Source: Thermoplasmatota archaeon
GTDB taxonomy: Archaea > Thermoplasmatota > Thermoplasmata > GCA-020350865 > JAUVCJ01
Direction of reading: 5' to 3'
Assembly: GCA_030595765.1 (NCBI GenBank)
Contig: JAUVCJ010000060.1
Coordinates: forward strand, 1 to 10,550
Length of the DNA stretch: 10,550 nt
The notes under the pieces: generated by a model
The model's input: the letters and a program-made list of their open reading frames with translations, nothing else
Told to the model about the DNA's origin: nothing
Database searches by the model: none
Shown: positions 6,826 through 10,550 of the stretch, in pieces
How the letters are laid out: the number at the start of each line of letters is the position of its first letter
Numbering within the stretch: the stretch's first letter is position 1
Program-made: the position numbers and the translations under genes

Positions 6826-7752
6826 ATGGAAAAAGGCGATTGTTGGAAGCGAGCTACGAGGTCACTGAAGAACCCAGCAATGATGGCTAGCTTCCTTGCC
6901 ATGTTGGTTCTGATAGTTTCGGCAATGCTGCCCTGGTACTACATTGAGTTGGAAGCCGACATTGAAATGGACTACACAATTCCCATCATAGGGCTCAGGA
7001 TAGAACAGAACCAATCAACCTCCATGGATCTGGAATTCAACTACCTAAGCGCTCACCTTGACCAGGTGGATACATTGGAGGATGGGTCAAGCAAATCTGA
7101 CCAGAGCGATTTTGGTTACATCGACAACGCAATAGCAGCAAAGTTTGAGACTCTCAGGGTAGTAGTGGTGGCGACCATAGTGCTGGCTGTGCTTGCAGGA
7201 ATGTTTGCAAGGTTTTTCATGGCAGATATTGCACGGAATAAAAAGAAACGAGCCCATGCATTCGGGGTCTTGGCACTTGTCCTATGCCTCCTAGTTCCGA
7301 TATTCTTCATGTCAACAGTGCCGTCCTCACTAGGCTCTGACATTTTCAAGATTTCTGGAAGCAGCACACCGGTTGCTGGCTCGGATTTTCCTACCCAATC
7401 GTTCCAGGGGGAGAACCAAAATGCCACCACATTCGTAATTGATATCCTCGACAACATAGTAGGGGGTGGATTCGTCTCTGGCCTGGTGGAAAGTGGGCAG
7501 TTCAATGTATCGAGCGCCAGCATCGAATGGGGGCCTGGCCTGGGGTGGTATCTACCCTTTATTTCCTGTGGGCTTATGGCGATGGCTCTGGTTCTATCCA
7601 TCTTCTCTGGGAAAAGGGAAGAGAATATCAAGGAAGAGGAGCGATCTAAGCATGATGCCAGCGCAACAGAACAGAAGAGTTGCATTCATGCAGCGGAACC
7701 TGAAAAGGATGGCCAGAATACTAACCTGTTCCAAGAAGGAAAGATTTTATAG
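6826..7752 (+). CDS. Four-transmembrane protein of unknown function
   Basis: A 308-residue integral membrane protein. Helices are at about 18-38 (ending MLPWYYIEL), 109-131 (VVVVATIVLAVLAGMF), 143-165 (FGVLALVLCLLVPIFF) and 239-260 (GWYLPFISCGLMAMALVLSI). The loops 39-108 and 166-238 are polar with Asn/Ser/Thr and would lie on the same, probably external, side. The KKKR between helices 2 and 3 and the charged C-terminus (KREENIKEEERSK) would face the cytoplasm. This layout resembles small archaeal membrane proteins of no known role; I do not recognise a family. It has its own promoter. A TATA box for the next gene overlaps its stop codon. Confidence 0.7.
   Translation: MEKGDCWKRATRSLKNPAMMASFLAMLVLIVSAMLPWYYIELEADIEMDYTIPIIGLRIEQNQSTSMDLEFNYLSAHLDQVDTLEDGSSKSDQSDFGYIDNAIAAKFETLRVVVVATIVLAVLAGMFARFFMADIARNKKKRAHAFGVLALVLCLLVPIFFMSTVPSSLGSDIFKISGSSTPVAGSDFPTQSFQGENQNATTFVIDILDNIVGGGFVSGLVESGQFNVSSASIEWGPGLGWYLPFISCGLMAMALVLSIFSGKREENIKEEERSKHDASATEQKSCIHAAEPEKDGQNTNLFQEGKIL
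7741..7752 (+). promoter_or_regulatory. TATA box of the glycosyltransferase/methyltransferase pair
   Basis: AAGATTTTATAG overlaps the stop codon of the membrane-protein gene and lies about 48 bp before the ATG at 7796. The transcript would start near 7773, the position of an ATG opening a ten-codon upstream frame. Confidence 0.45.
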
Positions 7753-7795
7753 AGTCTAACTCTACTCTTGTTATGCTCGGATTGTTGGGGTCAAA

Positions 7796-8512
7796 ATGGA
7801 CGTAGAGTTCTCACTAGTAATTCCTGCCTACAACGAGGAGGCGAGGATAGAGGCAACCCTCTCAAAGTATTATGATTATTTAGCCAGCACATTCGAGAGC
7901 TACGAACTGATAGTCGTTGCCGATGGTTGCACCGACCGCACCCCCCAGATCGTCGAGGATTTTTCAAAACAGCGCGATTCCATCACTCTTTTAAGCTTCA
8001 AGGAAAAGCTGGGAAAGGGTGGGGGTCTCATGAAGGGGTTCGAAAGGGCCAGCGGAAAACTGTTAGGCTTTACTGATGCAGACGAATCGGTGTCTCCAGA
8101 GGAGTATCACAAACTTGTGGATGCTCTTCAAAACGGTGCTGATTGCGCCATTGCCTCTAGAAGAGCGGATGGTGCTCATATTCAGGTCAAGCAACCCTTC
8201 GCCAGAAGGTTCGCAAGCAAGAGCTTTAACCTGTTGGTGCGCCTGCTATTCGGTCTAAAGGTGAGGGATAGCCAGTGTGGGGCAAAAGCATTTTCCGGTC
8301 CTCTTGTCAAGTCGGTGCTCCCAAGGCTTCAGGCCACAGGATTTGCCTTCGATGTGGATCTGCTCTATAACATCCAGAAAGCCGGAGGAAAGATCCTGGA
8401 AGTACCCATCACTTGGAAGCATGAGGAAGGCTCCACCTTCAGCCTGAATAACTCTCCTGCAATGTTCAGGAGCCTGATGCGCATCAGGAGGGGAAAGCCT
8501 GGAGCTGATTGA
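7796..8512 (+). CDS. GT2 glycosyltransferase, dolichyl-phosphate glucosyltransferase (Alg5)-like
   Basis: A 238-residue GT-A fold glycosyltransferase that likely moves a sugar from a nucleotide donor to dolichyl phosphate, making a lipid-linked sugar for surface glycosylation. Motifs in order: LVIPAYNEEARI (8-19), VVADGCTDRTP (40-50), KLGKGGGLMKGF (71-82), the metal-binding FTDADES (92-98), SRRADG (121-126), DSQCGAKAF (158-166, the DSQCGxK signature of the Alg5/DPM1 group), FAFDVDLLY (183-191) and the final VPITWKHEEGS (203-213). It has no transmembrane helix, so it is a peripheral enzyme on the cytoplasmic face. The ATG follows GGGGTCAAA, a weak ribosome-binding site. The methyltransferase gene starts at or before its stop codon. 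The sugar and the final acceptor cannot be read from the sequence. Confidence 0.88.
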   Translation: MDVEFSLVIPAYNEEARIEATLSKYYDYLASTFESYELIVVADGCTDRTPQIVEDFSKQRDSITLLSFKEKLGKGGGLMKGFERASGKLLGFTDADESVSPEEYHKLVDALQNGADCAIASRRADGAHIQVKQPFARRFASKSFNLLVRLLFGLKVRDSQCGAKAFSGPLVKSVLPRLQATGFAFDVDLLYNIQKAGGKILEVPITWKHEEGSTFSLNNSPAMFRSLMRIRRGKPGAD

Positions 8513-8522
8513 GTACCAGAAG

Positions 8523-9278
8523 ATGGATCACCTGGAGGAGGAACATTGGTGGTTCAAAGGCCGCAGAATGCTTCTGGGCAAGCTTTTGGAGAAGTATGCC
8601 TCAGATCTTCCCATAAACTCTCAAAGCACAGAACAATGCATAACGACACCATTGATACTGGACATAGGTTCAGGCACCGGCGGGAACATCCCCATCATTA
8701 AAAAGTATGGCAGGGTGCTAGACCTGGAATACTCCAGGGATGCGCTGGTATTTGCACGCACCAAGTACCCGGTTCAGACCATACAGGCAGATGCCCAGGT
8801 CGTTCCTATGACAGACCGCAGTGTTGATATTGTAGTTATGCTGGACGTCCTGGAGCATCTGGACGAAGATGCAAAAGCCCTATCAGAGGTGTACCGCATA
8901 CTCAAACCCGGCGGAACCCTCATCCTTACAGTCCCTGCTTATCCAAGGCTTTGGAGCGCAAACGATGTTGTGAACCATCATCGTAGACGATATATGGCAG
9001 GTCAGCTTCAGGCTCTAATGCAGGAGGCAAAGCTGGATATTATCAGGTTTACGCACTGGAATTTCATACTTTTCCCACTTTTATTACTTGCTCGAACCTT
9101 CAGAAAGGTACCAGAAGGAGCAAGACCCCAGGACCTGAAAGGAGACATCGGAGAGGTGCCCGAAAGCGCGAACACACTGCTTCTAAAGGTTCTGGACATG
9201 GAAAACCGCATGATATCCAGGGGAGCCACCCTTCCCTTTGGTGTGACCCTGGTATGTGTTGCAAGAAAGCCAGAGTAG
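8523..9278 (+). CDS. Class I SAM-dependent methyltransferase
   Basis: A soluble methyltransferase of 251 residues from this ATG. SAM-binding motif I is LDIGSGTGGN (46-55). An acidic residue after strand 2 (DLEYS, 67-71) would hold the ribose. QADAQVVPM (88-96) and VVMLDVLEHLDED (104-116) follow, then RILKPGGTLILTVPAY (125-140). HHRRRY (152-157) and the N-terminal EEEHWWFKGRR (5-15) are typical of methyltransferases found with glycosyltransferases in surface-polysaccharide loci. The true start may lie upstream: the preceding in-frame codons read IEYQK, which fits the usual EYxxM...HWW opening of this group, and AGGAGG at 8486-8491 is well placed for a CTG start at 8499, overlapping the glycosyltransferase by 14 nt. 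No ATG, GTG or TTG lies between the upstream stop (8475-8477) and 8523. Co-transcription with the glycosyltransferase suggests methylation of a glycan or lipid-linked sugar. Confidence 0.85.
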   Translation: MDHLEEEHWWFKGRRMLLGKLLEKYASDLPINSQSTEQCITTPLILDIGSGTGGNIPIIKKYGRVLDLEYSRDALVFARTKYPVQTIQADAQVVPMTDRSVDIVVMLDVLEHLDEDAKALSEVYRILKPGGTLILTVPAYPRLWSANDVVNHHRRRYMAGQLQALMQEAKLDIIRFTHWNFILFPLLLLARTFRKVPEGARPQDLKGDIGEVPESANTLLLKVLDMENRMISRGATLPFGVTLVCVARKPE

Positions 9279-9353
9279 CCTGGTAAACCTAGTAAAGGCT
9301 AAATGAGTAGTTCCGGCCAGAAACAAGGCTCGGCAATTGATGAAATTGACCAA

Positions 9354-10367
9354 TTATTCATAAACCAGGTTCAAAGGTTCATGGAAAGCGCCACTGCCCT
9401 CTCTGGCCTCGCCTACAACCTTGCCGCCAAGCCTTTCTGCCAGCCCAGGCGCCTGATCCTTGGGAGCCACCATTGCAAAGCCCATTCCCATGTTAAAGAC
9501 CTGGTGCATCTCCCAATCCTCGATGTTCCCAAGCTCCTGAAGTTTCCTGAAGACCGGTAGCACTGGCATTGGGTCGGTGATGACGAACTGGAGGCCCTTC
9601 TTGAGCCTGGGAAGGTTCCGCAGACCTCCACCAGTGATGTTGGCAAGCCCATTGACCTTGAAGTCTTGTAGCGCTGCCAGCACCTCCTTGACATAAATTA
9701 TGGTTGGCTCCAATAGCTCCAGGCCCCATGACCGCTCACCCTCGAAAGAAGAGTGATAGTCAATTCCTGCGCGCTGGATGATCTTTCTGACCAGGCTATA
9801 ACCGTTAGAGTGGAGCCCAGAGCTTGGAAGCCCGATGATGGAGTCTCCAACCTGGATGTCCTGACCGGTTATGATGTCCTCCTTTTTCACATAACCCAGC
9901 GCAGTGCCTGCCAGGTCGAATCCCTTGACGATCTCTGGAAGCGAGGAGGTCTCTCCACCTATGATATGGACACCTGCCTGCCTAGCACCCTCAGCCAGGC
10001 CTTTGCCGATCTCCGAGTTCAGCTCAGGCGAGGGTTTTTCCATTGCGATGTAGTCCACAAAAGCGATGGGTGTGGCTCCTACGCAAATGAGGTCGTTGAC
10101 GTTCATTGCCATGCAATCGATGCCTAAAGTATCCCACTTGCGGATAGCATCTGCTATCATGAGCTTGGAGCCAACACCGTCGGTGCACATTGACAAGGCA
10201 TGCTCTCCAAAATCGATCAGGCCTGTAAAATGGCCTGGAACGTCCATAGGTTTTCCAAAACCCTGGCCGACCTCTGTTGACATGGTAGATACCATGGCAC
10301 GAACAGAATCGTCATCGGACTGGATGTCCACGCCAGAATCCCTGTAGGTCAGCTTCTCAGGAGACAT
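9354..10367 (-). CDS. purM: Phosphoribosylformylglycinamidine cyclo-ligase (AIR synthetase)
   Basis: PurM closes the imidazole ring in purine synthesis: FGAM plus ATP gives AIR, ADP and phosphate, in the cytoplasm. Signatures (numbered from the alternative GTG at 10376, three codons upstream): YRDSGVDI (11-18), the nucleotide-binding CTDGVGSK (64-71), GIDCMAMNVNDLICVGA (85-101), GGETSSLPE (140-148), SGLHSNGYSLVRK (186-198), ITGGGL (247-252) and FNMGMGF (294-300). The length of 337 is normal for the family and all key blocks are intact. The ATG at 10367 is chosen because it leaves a short N-terminus before YRDSGVD, as in known PurM proteins. No strong ribosome-binding site is seen before either start. 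The gene is convergent with the methyltransferase, with a 75 bp gap holding no clear terminator, and a terminator separates it from the gene upstream. Confidence 0.96.
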   Translation of the reverse strand: MSPEKLTYRDSGVDIQSDDDSVRAMVSTMSTEVGQGFGKPMDVPGHFTGLIDFGEHALSMCTDGVGSKLMIADAIRKWDTLGIDCMAMNVNDLICVGATPIAFVDYIAMEKPSPELNSEIGKGLAEGARQAGVHIIGGETSSLPEIVKGFDLAGTALGYVKKEDIITGQDIQVGDSIIGLPSSGLHSNGYSLVRKIIQRAGIDYHSSFEGERSWGLELLEPTIIYVKEVLAALQDFKVNGLANITGGGLRNLPRLKKGLQFVITDPMPVLPVFRKLQELGNIEDWEMHQVFNMGMGFAMVAPKDQAPGLAERLGGKVVGEAREGSGAFHEPLNLVYE

Positions 10368-10410
10368 GTTGGACACTATTGCCTAAGGGTATCAAGAGGT
10401 TTGCGGTTAC

Positions 10411-10434
10411 AAGAAAACCCTCACTGCGTGAGGG
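10411..10434 (-). terminator. Hairpin plus T-tract terminator of the right-edge gene
   Basis: A perfect 7-bp stem (CCCTCAC 10418-10424, GTGAGGG 10428-10434) with a 3-nt loop is followed on the minus strand by TTTTCTT (10417-10411). It lies 17 bp after the stop of the gene at the right edge and before purM, so purM is probably transcribed separately. On the plus strand no T-tract follows the stem, so it acts in one direction. Confidence 0.6.
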
Positions 10435-10450
10435 AAAGTGAGACCCTGTT

Positions 10451-10550
10451 CTATTTTGGCATGAACACGATGTACCCTTTCCCTTTCCTGTGACGCTTGT
10501 GTTTGTCTACGATATGCAGATTTTCAACTTCATAAAGTTGATAAGTCTTA
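10451..10550 (-). CDS. 3' end of an unidentified gene (partial)
   Basis: The minus strand is open from the right edge to the TAG at 10451-10453, giving 32 C-terminal residues. They include YEVENLHIVDKHKRH and RKGKGYIVFMPK, a strongly basic, beta-like ending. A coding 3' end is supported by the codon pattern and by the terminator hairpin just after the stop. The start lies outside the window. The family is not recognised from this fragment; a nucleic-acid-binding role would fit the charge but is only a guess. Confidence 0.5.
   Translation of the reverse strand, partial: KTYQLYEVENLHIVDKHKRHRKGKGYIVFMPK

Noticed and set aside
9277..9300. AGCCT/AGGCT inverted repeat after the methyltransferase stop as a terminator.
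   Set aside because: The stem is 5 bp with a 14-nt loop and no T-tract follows on either strand.
9303..9560. An 85-codon plus-strand frame beginning MSSSGQKQGSAIDEID.
   Set aside because: Most of it is antisense to the conserved C-terminus of purM and it has no promoter or ribosome-binding site.

Overview
The window looks like the chromosome of a euryarchaeon, most likely of the Thermoplasmatota/Methanomassiliicoccales kind. The basis is archaeal promoter architecture (A-rich BRE plus TATA boxes about 25 bp before starts, some fitting leaderless transcripts), a membrane-tethered regulator with two winged-helix domains, several secreted or membrane proteins with one C-terminal anchor, and an Alg5-like polyprenyl-phosphate glycosyltransferase. 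The exact lineage is an inference. No RNA gene, insertion sequence, CRISPR array or prophage gene was seen.

Layout. Positions 1-184 hold no confident gene, only a TATA-like element pointing out of the window on the minus strand. The minus-strand block 185-4012 carries a membrane-anchored clostripain-family (C11) peptidase and, upstream of it, a large sensor-regulator: signal/anchor, seven beta-propeller-like repeats, a transmembrane helix and two cytoplasmic winged helix-turn-helix domains. The divergent intergenic stretch 4013-4596 is not empty. It holds the regulator's TATA box, a helically phased set of GTCAC direct repeats, a small minus-strand gene of about 77-82 codons that lacks a standard start codon, and the TATA box of the next plus-strand gene.

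The plus-strand block 4597-9278 encodes a 700-residue secreted, C-terminally anchored protein with a Pro/Gln/Tyr/Glu-rich cytoplasmic tail, a four-helix membrane protein, a GT2 glycosyltransferase and a class I SAM-dependent methyltransferase. The last two are tightly coupled and probably act in surface glycan or glycolipid synthesis. Convergent to these, on the minus strand, lies purM (purine biosynthesis). It is separated from the 3' end of an unidentified gene at the right edge by a hairpin/T-tract terminator.

Functional reading. Much of the window concerns the cell surface: a sensor with an extracellular propeller and intracellular DNA-binding domains, a surface peptidase, two further envelope proteins and a glycan-modifying pair. 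A link between sensor and peptidase is inferred only from adjacency. purM is ordinary metabolism. The best candidates for new biology are the sensor/peptidase pair with its phased operator-like repeats, and the small gene hidden in the divergent intergenic region.
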